Assembly: GCA_032622095.1 (NCBI GenBank)
Contig: CP136061.1
Location: forward strand, 190,532,369 to 190,596,368
DNA: 64,000 nucleotides
DNA from: Siphonodentalium dalli
Taxonomy: Eukaryota; Mollusca; Scaphopoda; Gadilida; Siphonodentaliidae
Direction of reading: 5' to 3'
Made by a program: the position numbers and the translations under genes. The notes under the pieces were generated by a model. It was not told the origin of the DNA. It saw nothing but the letters and a program-made list of their open reading frames with translations, and did no database searches. Shown here in pieces: positions 1 through 9,716 of this stretch (within the stretch, counting starts at the first letter, position 1; every line of letters starts with the position of its first letter).

Positions 1-1110
1 AAGATCAAATTCATCCCAAAACACTCGTTTACTTCTTCCCGATGCTAAACTGGTAGGGGGCGTTAGAATGGTGTACCTATATCGAGCATTTAGAATTACA
101 TACCACTAGCGGTTTGTGAGCGATACTGGTAACTATTCATAACGGTATATACAGATATTATGCCGCATATTGCAAATGTATGGCACAACATAGGGACAAC
201 AGAAATGAAAATGCGACTTATATAATTTCTGAAGTATTTCAAACATGAAATCCTGGTCGTTAGCGAGTCAGAACTATTCAATCTGTTTTGGCGGGAAAAT
301 ATTTAATGTGTGAAAACTTACTAAACATAACATTGGTATTTGTATTTTCGCGATTCGACATACATGTATGCGTTTCCGTATTTTTGGAGAGAATCAGCTC
401 AAGCAGTGAGTGGAACTCGCTCGGTTAAACTCTGGCTAGAGATGTTCCCCTTTTTACCTGTCTTAACGCACCAACCAAACTGAGTTTTAGCAGCATCATA
501 TTGATACTTCCGGGAATGATTAAGATGTTCCATCTTTGGTGATAAATATTGTATTTAATGTATTTTTCAAGGTATTCCGCATTGCATAAGAGAGTTATTA
601 ACCGTTATGACCGACATCGACCGCCGTAGTAAGTTTTCACACATAATCACCATCGTCGTGCCGACAAAAGGCAACACTTTGTCAGAACACAAGCGACGAT
701 TTTGATTTGGTTGAGGCCATATGAGGGTGACCGGAGAATAGGGTAGCCTAATTTTGATGCGCAAAATAGCGCTTCTAGTTTATTATCGAAAAACAGCCGC
801 TTTGAGAGTATAATATATAGCTGAATACAGCTAGGTTAGCTGAATACAGCTATTGTAGCTGTATTCTCACATTTGCCAGACCTGGCTACCGCGAATTTTG
901 AAAAGAGTAGAATTAGATTTACATTATAATAAGAACGATGAATCAAATGTAAAACACAATGGACGCTTTGATAGAGTAATATGATGCATTTAGCTTCCGC
1001 ATATAATAGTTGATTTGTAATTTCAATATGTACCAGAAAACGAATTATACTTGCTCGACAAAAAGGTCGTGATTTTCAACCGGAAGTGGACATGTGCCTC
1101 TTGCAAATAT
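1..1110. other. Left flank, no gene seen
   Basis: No ORF here shows a recognisable domain. The only structure noticed is at 818-875, where the 13-mer GCTGAATACAGCT occurs twice directly and once in near-inverted form, giving a small hairpin-prone cluster. The last bases before 1111 (ATAT) form the left copy of the target duplication of the LTR element that follows. Confidence 0.6.
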
Positions 1111-1417
1111 TGTTGTGAAATTGGGTTTCTAATCAATGGGAGATAATTCTATTAGAAGTGACCGGAGCTGGAGCGGCGATAAGTTTGTACCGGAAAGTGA
1201 ACCGGAACTCTCGGCTCGAGAAGAAGTGACGAGATCGAAGGGAGAACTAAAAGAGAAACCAAATTGAACACATCGTTATTTTATTGCTGTTGCTATTTTC
1301 ATTATTATCTGATACAATCTTCACGTTTCTGCATATATATATTGGTGAGTATAAACCTTATTATCTTGTGCATGTATTAATATAACTTGTACTTGTTGTA
1401 TACCAATTTTCACAACA
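1111..1417 (+). repeat. 5' LTR, 307 bp
   Basis: Runs from TGTTGTG to CACAACA and matches 9034-9340 base for base as far as I can read. It contains an alternating TA run near 1333-1342, directly followed by GGTGAGT (1344-1350), a good match to a 5' splice-donor consensus. The promoter start site is not obvious. No AATAAA is seen in the LTR. Confidence 0.9.
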
Positions 1418-1418
1418 T

Positions 1419-1431
1419 TGGCGTCGTCGCA
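1419..1431 (+). promoter_or_regulatory. Primer binding site (tRNA-Ser-like)
   Basis: One base after the 5' LTR the sequence is TGGCGTCGTCGCA. A PBS begins TGG, the complement of the tRNA CCA end. The following CGTCGTCG is compatible with the 3' acceptor stem of a serine tRNA. The tRNA identity is inferred from memory of eukaryotic tRNA-Ser ends and not checked against this genome. Confidence 0.5.
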
Positions 1432-1988
1432 AACTTATTTCGTTATTCGCGGGGAAAACTCAATTGTTTTTCTGTTGTCCTCCATTACCACGTGCTCGGT
1501 CGGGAACGCGGTAGTACTTCGTTTATTGTTCGTATTTCGTATATAATTGTTTGAATTGTTAACAAATAGTATTAAAGTGTGTGTTGATGATATTAATCAT
1601 TAAAATTTAGTATTTACAGATTGTATTAGAAAGATTCTGCTGTTGAGGAAAAGCTACTTTTCAACGAAGTTTCAAGTCGAATTTTTTTTTTTTTTTGGGA
1701 AATTTTCTTTTTATTTGTGGTATAGAACCATTGTGTGTTTTCTTTTACTGGATAGGTCATTACACGCCTACATCTGTAATTTTGTTCGGAGTAATGTGTT
1801 TTGGTAATGAATGGAATGTCATGATTCTGCTTTGCCAGTTATTGGCATGTTTCTGAATCTATTGACACTTTTACATTCGTTTCACATTAACGTGCACGGA
1901 GAGTGACAGTCAGGCGAGTCAGCAGCATTCTGTTTTGCAGAAACATCAAGGTTCAATTTGGTGAGAAGGGGAAGGGAATGAATATAAT

Positions 1989-3704
1989 ATGTTCAGAGCA
2001 GAATTTCCTGTTCCCAAGGTAAAACAAGGGTCGGTTATCGACTTTAGTATGCAAAATACGGTTACTGTAGCGAGTGGGAATCGACATCTAGTAGGTTCAA
2101 ATGAAATGACTGGGGCTGCCACGGAAGTGACGCGTGCATCCGGTCCAGTCAGTTTTGGCGACATTGTCCAATCTTCAACAGTGGCCACCCACAGTACGTG
2201 GCAAGCCACTGAGGATTTCGAACAAGCCATTACGTCAGCTGTGATGAGCATGGGAGTAAAAATCCCATCAGCTCAGTCAACCCTGCAAAATGTACAGTCT
2301 CAAATGTTGGATAATACAGGGTTATCTCTGGGAAACCAACAGTTTAGTGTCGTACAGACGTCCACAGCAAGTACACATATGGCGACAACAATTCCAATAA
2401 TGACTAATCCTGGGTACTCACAGGTGACATCAAATTTCTCCTATGCTGGGGGATCTAATCCGGGTATGGTACAGTCACAAGTGAGTGATCAGGCTAGGGG
2501 TGTGCAAAGGTCGACATTGGATTTGAGTCAGCCGCATCCAAATAAAATCCCATCAGCTCAACTGAGTTTGCGAACTGTACAGCCTCAGGTATCGTCCAAG
2601 GTGACTCAAATGCTGGATAATCCGGGATTATCGCCGGCACAGAACAAATTTGAATCAGCTCACCCAAGCACCCCGGTCAGGTACATATCGTCGACGGAAA
2701 ATCCAATGTTGACCAATCCAGGTTATTCACAGGTCGAGTCAACATTTAACTTGGGTAAAACTTCTACAGAGCTTGACCGATACCCAAGTTTCTTTCTCGT
2801 GTACAAAGACGACCCTATAGATGGATCGGTTATCGATCCGGGTCAAATTTCTAACAGGAAAAAGAAGTCAAACAGATTGAAGGGTGCACATCAGGTCTTA
2901 ATTAAATTGCCAAAGAAGGACAACGCGGTAATTGACGATTTTAAATATAGGAAATTCCTAGATAGTTCTGATGCACCCGTGGTTTCCCAACTTGATCACT
3001 CGGTATGTGGTGAATTAAGCGAAGATGGCCTCGTCAAAATACAACTAGATTGCAAGCCACCACAGATACAATATTGCTCTGAAGTCGATGCCAAAGCTAC
3101 GCATACTAACAATTGTGAAAATAGCTCCTCCCACGAGGTTAAGGGGGCATGCATACATGACATAGACAATACGCAGCTCTCATCTGATACAAATAGGTTC
3201 TCCCAGCAGAGTGTGATAAACTGGAAGAGACCCCAGGTGACCATGGAAGAACATGATGTCAGTGTGAGAACCAGTGAAGCAGAGATGACGCAGGGGCCTA
3301 TTGACATGGCATATTTAAGTGACGATGACAGACACGACCTTCCTGCATCAAACACGGTACCAGGAACCCAGATTACCTGGGAAGAACAGCCCTGTTTATC
3401 GAATTTTGTTGATACTGCAAATGAGAGAGGGGCGTCTGGGGTCACACGGTTAGACAGTGATACCAAGTCACAGGTTGCCTTGAAAACGCAGTCAGTGGTC
3501 GGGAATAATGCATTAGGGGCTACAATATCGGTTACCGAAAGCGTAGCAGAAGCACTTGTTGGTGATACTCAACAGACGTATTCACTGAATAACAGCCATA
3601 ATGTGGCGTTTCCGGTTGTCACGGTTACGTCATCTCAAATGAATGTGTCAACACAGATAACATCATCGGTGTGTACAGCTGAAGCAAACTTAACGGTTAC
3701 ATAG
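1989..3704 (+). CDS. Orphan Ser/Thr-rich protein of the LTR element
   Basis: A 571-residue ORF starting at the first ATG of its frame (an in-frame TGA lies at 1962) and ending at TAG 3702-3704. It is the only long ORF in the element. The product is rich in Ser, Thr, Val and Gln and looks largely disordered. I see no CCHC zinc knuckle, no protease DTG/DSG, no RT motif, no signal peptide and no membrane segment. Residues about 93-160 and 189-256 are diverged tandem copies: each begins IPSAQ, then has MLDN(T/P)GLS, then (M/L)TNPGYSQV. A basic patch (NRKKKSNRLKG) near residue 290 could bind nucleic acid or act as a nuclear signal. It may be a divergent Gag-like packaging protein or a captured host sequence. 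I do not recognise the family. Confidence 0.7.
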   Translation: MFRAEFPVPKVKQGSVIDFSMQNTVTVASGNRHLVGSNEMTGAATEVTRASGPVSFGDIVQSSTVATHSTWQATEDFEQAITSAVMSMGVKIPSAQSTLQNVQSQMLDNTGLSLGNQQFSVVQTSTASTHMATTIPIMTNPGYSQVTSNFSYAGGSNPGMVQSQVSDQARGVQRSTLDLSQPHPNKIPSAQLSLRTVQPQVSSKVTQMLDNPGLSPAQNKFESAHPSTPVRYISSTENPMLTNPGYSQVESTFNLGKTSTELDRYPSFFLVYKDDPIDGSVIDPGQISNRKKKSNRLKGAHQVLIKLPKKDNAVIDDFKYRKFLDSSDAPVVSQLDHSVCGELSEDGLVKIQLDCKPPQIQYCSEVDAKATHTNNCENSSSHEVKGACIHDIDNTQLSSDTNRFSQQSVINWKRPQVTMEEHDVSVRTSEAEMTQGPIDMAYLSDDDRHDLPASNTVPGTQITWEEQPCLSNFVDTANERGASGVTRLDSDTKSQVALKTQSVVGNNALGATISVTESVAEALVGDTQQTYSLNNSHNVAFPVVTVTSSQMNVSTQITSSVCTAEANLTVT

Positions 3705-4229
3705 TGTTCCACAGAAATCCAACGGTTATCGTTGTCATCAGATATAAATGGTACAGGGTATATTTCAAACATCGTGCCCAGTAGGGGTGGTACTGATGAA
3801 TATTTCGGCTACGATAGGGCAATGTACATGTGCGATACTACAACACCGACAGCTAGTCACATGGTCGTCACTGAGACAGCTTCAAATAGTTCAGTTGGAC
3901 ATAGTGATCATGGATCAGTTGTCACAATCGACGACACACCGCAACTCAACCATAGTTCTCTTGTTTCAGTTACTGAAACTAAACTGGGGGTATCCCGGGA
4001 GAAAACCAGGTCGAATGTTGTTTCGGAACATTCAACGGTGATTGTTTCCCCACCCGATCGGCGGAAACAGCAGATTATGATTGATTTCAAGAGCGATAAT
4101 AATCCACAATGTAAAGGTTTAAGCGTGGAAACTACAATATTTGATCGAGGTAGATTAGCAGACATCGGGAAATATGAAAGTAAACATCTGGGGAGCACAG
4201 AGTGCATGTGTACATATATACGCAAGTGA
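3705..4229 (+). CDS. In-frame continuation after TAG (readthrough or nonsense)
   Basis: The frame of the 571-residue ORF stays open for 174 codons after its TAG, ending in TGA at 4227-4229. The composition (Ser/Thr/Val-rich, VTET repeated twice) matches the upstream part, so the two segments look like one roughly 745-residue protein split by a single stop. There is no ATG at the start of this segment. The base after TAG is T, giving TAG-TGT, not the TAG-CAR context of well-known readthrough sites, so a plain nonsense mutation is equally likely. No domain is recognised. A basic DRRKQQ stretch and several Cys occur near the end. Confidence 0.45.
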   Translation, partial: CSTEIQRLSLSSDINGTGYISNIVPSRGGTDEYFGYDRAMYMCDTTTPTASHMVVTETASNSSVGHSDHGSVVTIDDTPQLNHSSLVSVTETKLGVSREKTRSNVVSEHSTVIVSPPDRRKQQIMIDFKSDNNPQCKGLSVETTIFDRGRLADIGKYESKHLGSTECMCTYIRK

Positions 4230-6135
4230 TATATGTGTTTCCTCCCCTTACAGAAGAACGCCAGGTTTATACATTAATTTCTCCAGTTCGAAAAAGGTCC
4301 ATGTGTGGTTACCACGAACATGGGGCTGTTAACATCATCATAGTTGGATTCAGCACTGGTTTTCAGTTTCCAAGAGTCAAAGCTAAGTCGAAGATATTTA
4401 AAGACACTATTAGTTCCGTGTAAACTTTCTAGCAGCAGCGGAACCATATCATATACGGTGAAATACTCGTGATGGCATGCTACGATAGAGATTCGCATTT
4501 CAGTTATTGAAATATGAACATTGCTTCCAATATATAGGTCAGATTATGTATATGACAACAGTTAAAAGAATGTATACTTACTTTGACAAATCAGACTGAC
4601 TACTTACCATCAGTTAAAACCAGGTGAGTTACTCACCCATTATGAAGGTTCCTGATCGTCTGTGTATTATAGGAACAGAGAGGTTTAACGAATGCTATTG
4701 ATGGGTTTATTATAATCCAATTGTCCCGTTATGGGGTAAACTAGCAGAGAGAGTTGGGTGCTGCAAGTGGTAAATGTCATCATGGTCGACATTGAGGTAA
4801 CCACCTGATTACAAGATTCACATATTTGAACATGTGTTTTAGACTACAGTTGGCAAATCGTCGGCAGATGAGGATACCTTTTCATTGATAGCTGACGTAG
4901 GAGTTATACTGGATCAATATCCAGAAACTTCATCTTGTATAGTTAGTCACCAAATATAGGTTTGCAGACTTATCTTTAAAAGACAAGTTCCCACAACCTG
5001 ATGTTATCACCAAAGACCAATATATAATGATTTAACTTGAATACCGGTGTACACTTCTAGGATTTACATATTTTGAGACAGATGAACCTCTGGTAACTCA
5101 CTTTTGAACTGTCAGGAACCATGGTGTCTCGAGACTGCCTAGAATGGCCATTCAATTTGAATCTATATTAATAAGTTACTGACTGTGGTCCTTGGAACTC
5201 TAGTTCTACGATTGGTTTTATAAATCAGTCAGAGGTTATCTCGATCTGGAACAGTCACGTTTACAGACATGGTAACGGTTGAGCCATATTTTACTATTAA
5301 CTCTACCCCAGTTACTATCCCGGGAGGTAGATACTGTGTCTGTTTTATATATAGAAAGAAAATACTTGTGTAATTTGGGATTATAAATCACAAGTGAAAG
5401 ACCATTATAAACAACATATTCTCAGGCAACATACTCGAACATCCGGATATGTTGTACATAGAAATATGTATGTATAATGTCCAACAAATTTGGGGATCAA
5501 GTAAGGACAGGCCTGCAACACTTAGAAATTATAAGATCGGGCTATCGTGATGTTAATTCTTCCGGTTACCGAGTGAGAATTATAGTGTTGTTAAAAAGCC
5601 TCTGTGTAAAACTTTACGCTTTTGCAACTATTAATGCTGTAGACGAATATTTAGAACAGAATTATTTAGGTCGTTTTCGAGTTAGCCCTTGTTTCAAATC
5701 GAATCTGATTTACCAGGCTATCTATTATGGAAGGGGAAGAAGGTGTGAAATATATCAGAAATGTTTTGAGGCTTACAAGTAAAACGAACATTGGCATCAG
5801 TGGTTATCACTGGAATGATATCGTCTGTATTGTTTCCTTCTTGTGAGAGAATATACATTGCTGAGCCACAAACAGTTAAACCGTAACGTCTGTTATACGA
5901 TAGCGGAAATAGTGATCGAGAGCACAGACTTATGTGGATCAAATTATTCCCATCCATTAATTGTCTCCTGAATGGGTTTACTAGTTAAGCAAATGGTCCA
6001 TATGTGGTCACATATACACGACCTAACACTTATATTACATCGGTTTCACAAGTTCTAGAATTGGTGTCTGACGAGCCGCAGAATGTGGTATTTTGGCATA
6101 GCAAAATAAAGAAAACACTGCCTGCGATTATCGGC
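4230..6135. other. LTR-element interior, non-coding
   Basis: About 1.9 kb with only short ORFs (the longest, 5477-5782, is 101 codons and unrecognised). No RT, RNase H or integrase motif was found in any frame I could read. Nothing repeated was noticed. Confidence 0.55.
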
Positions 6136-6240
6136 GAGGTGGCGGGTGAATTGGCCAGAATATTGCTAATATTATTTCGAGGAGACACACCAGATAACAT
6201 TTTATGGAATACAGCTCACACAGACACGAACACATACTTT

Positions 6241-6440
6241 TCTCTGATGAGCAACCACGATTATCGCTTGATTGCTCACTCATTGTCCTGTGAACCGGAT
6301 TTCTAAAAAAGAAACACATAATTCTATCTGATGAGCAACAACGATTATCGCTTGATTGTCCCGTGAACCGGATTTCTAAAAAAGAAACATATAATTTTAT
6401 CTGTTCAGCAACAATGATTATCGGTTGATTGCTCAATGAT
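6241..6440 (+). repeat. Degenerate tandem repeat, 3 units of about 73-86 bp
   Basis: Units start near 6241, 6327 and 6400. Each carries CTGATGAGCAAC or a variant, then GATTATCG(C/G)TTGATTG. The first two units also share GTGAACCGGATTTCTAAAA. It lies inside the LTR element and is non-coding. Confidence 0.75.
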
Positions 6441-6738
6441 CATTCAAAGCATCACATAACCAGTAGGTTACCCTCAAATTTGAATTGCATTGCTGTGATT
6501 GGAGAAACCACGGTTATCGCTGGATCATTGCTAATTTTTTAGAACAAATTTATTACGCCACCGTAGTGTGGTGTTTCTAGCTTTTGGTTTTTTGATATCG
6601 CATGGTCGATCGATAATTCACTGGGTGATTGTACATTCGGCAAACCTCGTCAGATTCCGTCACCGTTTCATCGTACCGATAATTACGAGAGCACAACTAA
6701 GATTGGCACATGTGTTTACGTCACCGGTGTAATTGTGG

Positions 6739-7480
6739 GGACATGCTTCTATTATGAAGGTTTGCTATCCCGAAGGTCCGCTATTCCGAAGGTTCTCTAT
6801 TCCGAAGGTTTTTGTTATTTTTAGGTTAATTCTATATTTTAAAGTATTGAGACTAATTTGAGAGGGTTCATTTTCACAAAGATTCTTTATATGGAGTGTG
6901 CGCTCACATCCGAACTGATCATGCGCGCACACCGATACAGATACAGGAGGAAATAACTTAACTTGTTTTGTTTTCGCTGGTTTTCTTGAGATTTTATGTC
7001 ATTACGTGGGCCCATACCTTTGAATTCTTGGCATATACTATGAATGTTGTGGTATATATGGACCCTCCCGCATTGGGACATGACATAGGTTCAGTTGACT
7101 TAAGTGGTGTTCTGTGTGTGCTCCAATTTGGAGTTCAATATTTTAAGGGCCAAGTTTAGAATTTTATGGGTCCATACCTTTGAACTCTGGGCATATAATA
7201 TGAATATTGGGGGGCATGTCTCTATTCCGAAGGTTCACTATCCCGAAGGTCCACTATTCCGAAATTTCTCTGAATGTTCGCTATTCCGAAGGTTCACCAA
7301 TCCGAAGGTTCGTTATTCCGAAGGTTCTGTGTTCCAAAGATTTTTTTTATTTTAAGGTTAATTCTATATTCTAAAGTAACGAGAGGGTTCATTATCACGA
7401 AGATTCTTTTTATGAAGGAAATAACGTAAAACATTAAATGTGATTTTGTTTTGTTTTCGAGGGTTTTCTTGAGTTTAATG
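6739..7480 (+). repeat. Diverged duplication with TTCCGAAGGTTC clusters
   Basis: Two diverged copies of one segment, about 6739-7200 and 7208-7480. Each starts with GGACATGC or GGGCATGT, then a cluster of TATTCCGAAGGTT 12-mers (three at 6765-6810, about seven at 7222-7330). This is followed by a shared AGGTTAATTCTATATT stretch, GAGAGGGTTCATT, and a GTTTTCTTGAG...TGTCATTACGT tail. GGGCCCATACCTTTGAA and GGGTCCATACCTTTGAA mark a further internal duplication at 7008 and 7168. Confidence 0.7.
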
Positions 7481-7900
7481 TCATTACGTATGACCTATTT
7501 CTCATTACATATTCACGCCAAGGAGCCCACACAATTGCTATGTTACGATGCGATTTAATGTGATTATGTGTGACCTAATATCTCAATAATCTGAGGCAAG
7601 AGTACGCCTGCTAAAGGCGAATTATAACAGTTGCTGAATGGACGAGTATGAGATGAGCCTAAATGCAATTGTGACTTTGTTTAAAGGCCCACTTAATTTT
7701 CGAGTCATTAATTTTTTATAGTATATACGGTTTTAATAACAATTTATGCCATAAAATTTGAATAAACTACTATAATTCATCACCATTTGAAAGGCAGAAT
7801 ACTTCTATCTCCTAGTTTGAAACACCTTCAAAATACCGCGTCGTATATCTAGCAATTAGCAACCAACATGTCCTCCTCGGCTTTGAATAGAATTCAACGT

Positions 7901-8466
7901 AATTTGATACTTATGGGTATTTGTGTCCGGGAAGTGTTTTGAACGGGTCAAATCGTGACCCCGACCTGACCTTGACCATTAAAACTGTCAATGCAAGGTC
8001 AATTTGGGTAAAACGGACAAATTTCGGCGAAATTTGATACCTAGGGATACTTTGGTCCGAGGAGAGTTTTGAACGGGTCAAATCGTGACCTCGGCCTGAC
8101 CTTGACCTTCAATATGGCCAATCAAAGGTCAACTCGGATAAAACGGATAGATTTCGACGAAATTTGATACCTATGGGTACTTTTGTCGGGGGGGGGGGGG
8201 GGTGTTTTGGACGGGTCAAATCATGACTCTGACCTTACCTTGACCTTCAAAATTGTTAATTAAAGGTCAAGTTGGGTAAAACGGACGGATTTCGACGAAA
8301 TTTGATACCTATGGGTAGTTTTCTACGGGTGGGGGTGTTTTGGACTGGACAAATCATGACCCTGACCTGACCTTGACTTTCGAAATAGTCAATTGAAGGT
8401 CAAATCGCACCTTTCACCGGAAAGCAGATGGGAAACAGCCCGGGTGAAGTCGGGCCTATCAGCTTG
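7901..8466 (+). mobile_element. Helitron-like segment with four about 130-bp tandem units
   Basis: Four units begin AATTTGATAC at 7901, 8031, 8161 and about 8299. Each holds GGTCAAATC(G/A)TGAC, CTGACCTTGAC and AAACGGA. After the last unit comes GCAGATGGGAAACAGCCC, a hairpin (8438-8455, GCCCGGGTGAAGTCGGGC), and AGCTTGT. The bounded 245-bp Helitron at 38800-39044, read on the minus strand, has the same order with one unit, the same hairpin and a CTAG end. Here the terminal tetranucleotide is CTTG. The segment sits within the LTR element, so it was inserted or captured before the element's last move. Confidence 0.7.
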
Positions 8467-9020
8467 TGTAATAAAGAAGACAGTTTGATGAAAGTAATGT
8501 ATGCCACGAGAAACGGGAAAACTTGAAATATGGAAGTACGCAAATTTCCCGCATAAAATTTGAAAGCTAGTTTATAGAATAATTGTATTATTATTTATAT
8601 TTATGGCTAATAATACGATCTTGGTGGCGTTACCATTTCTGACTATGGTTTTCTTGTAAGATCTTGTAGGTTAGTGAATTTTAAAACTATATCAGTGGTG
8701 ACTGCACAATTGTTCACTCAATATGTTGGTTAATTCGTTTTAAATAAAGGGTAACCAAAATACTGGCATTCCACTCTTCACACAAATTGTTCGATGTTCA
8801 TGAGATATTCGAAATACGGCAAAGGTTATCTACGTCGGTTATCTACGTCAGTCAACCTTATTGAAGAGTGGATTTTTGGTAATCATTCATTCATTTCATC
8901 GAATTATTTGTAAACCGACCAGGCATGGTAATTTTTTCTCTGTTGTGGAATGATTTTCTCCGCAAACCTTGTGAATTTGGATTTGGATCGCTGTTCCCTC
9001 TGCTGGACTCTAATTATTTT

Positions 9021-9033
9021 AAAGGGGGAATAG
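9021..9033 (+). promoter_or_regulatory. Polypurine tract
   Basis: AAAGGGGGAATAG abuts the 3' LTR. A purine run ending at the LTR boundary is the plus-strand primer site expected for an LTR retroelement. A single T interrupts it three bases from the LTR. Confidence 0.7.
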
Positions 9034-9340
9034 TGTTGTGAAATTGGGTTTCTAATCAATGGGAGATAATTCTATTAGAAGTGACCGGAGCTGGAGCGGC
9101 GATAAGTTTGTACCGGAAAGTGAACCGGAACTCTCGGCTCGAGAAGAAGTGACGAGATCGAAGGGAGAACTAAAAGAGAAACCAAATTGAACACATCGTT
9201 ATTTTATTGCTGTTGCTATTTTCATTATTATCTGATACAATCTTCACGTTTCTGCATATATATATTGGTGAGTATAAACCTTATTATCTTGTGCATGTAT
9301 TAATATAACTTGTACTTGTTGTATACCAATTTTCACAACA
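9034..9340 (+). repeat. 3' LTR, 307 bp
   Basis: Same sequence as 1111-1417 by eye. It is followed directly by ATATAACTGC, whose ATAT repeats the four bases before the 5' LTR. This supports an intact insertion with no solo-LTR recombination. Confidence 0.9.
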
Positions 9341-9716
9341 ATATAACTGCCGTTTGTTAAAATCAACACCATAACCGGACACACTAAAAGTTGTTGTCCG
9401 ATTCCGAGCCTGGTCAAATGAGTAGTTGGAGAATTTCAGGTAACGACCGGGTTTGTGACCAGTCCCGCCTCTTATTTCAAAATACTGCATGTATATCAGC
9501 TTCTCGTCATCTTCACGTCCATTAACTAGTATGGTCGTAGTGCGTGAAATGATCCATATGGGTTAACCCGAACTTACTTACTTTACTTTACTTTACTTCT
9601 TCTTTCCAACCTCTTCCGAGTGATCCCAATCCTAACTGTGATATATATATATATATCCCTTCCCGCATTTACAAGTATGTAGATCTAAAATATTTCAGAT
9701 TCAAAATCTAGCATGC
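9341..9716. other. Spacer between LTR element and LINE
   Basis: No coding evidence. It contains a short CTTTA microsatellite (about 9575-9597) and a TA run (9640-9655). Confidence 0.5.

Larger units (their letters stand above)
1111..9340 (+). mobile_element. LTR retrotransposon without gag/pol (LARD-like)
   Basis: An 8.23-kb element bounded by two 307-bp LTRs that read as identical. The LTRs begin TGTTGTGAAATTGG and end CCAATTTTCACAACA, so the termini are inverted repeats in the canonical TG...CA form. A 4-bp direct repeat ATAT flanks it (1107-1110 and 9341-9344). A PBS-like site follows the 5' LTR and a purine-rich tract precedes the 3' LTR. The 7.6-kb interior shows no protease, reverse transcriptase, RNase H or integrase. 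It has one long ORF (1989-3704) with an in-frame continuation to 4229, then about 4.8 kb of non-coding sequence containing tandem repeats and a Helitron-like segment. This fits a large retrotransposon derivative mobilised in trans. Clade is uncertain; a Ty3/gypsy-type parent is a guess from LTR length and duplication size. Confidence 0.88.

Noticed and set aside
1946-3466. Minus-strand ORFs across the LTR-element ORF
   Set aside because: Antisense shadows; the plus-strand ORF is longer, has internal repeats and lies in the expected orientation for the element.
6241-6440. Hammerhead ribozyme suggested by CTGATGAG
   Set aside because: No paired stem II followed by GAAA at the needed distance; the repeated string lacks the rest of the core.
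7222-7330. CRISPR-like short regular repeat (TTCCGAAGGTTC)
   Set aside because: Eukaryotic context, 12-mer repeats with irregular gaps and no spacers of uniform length.
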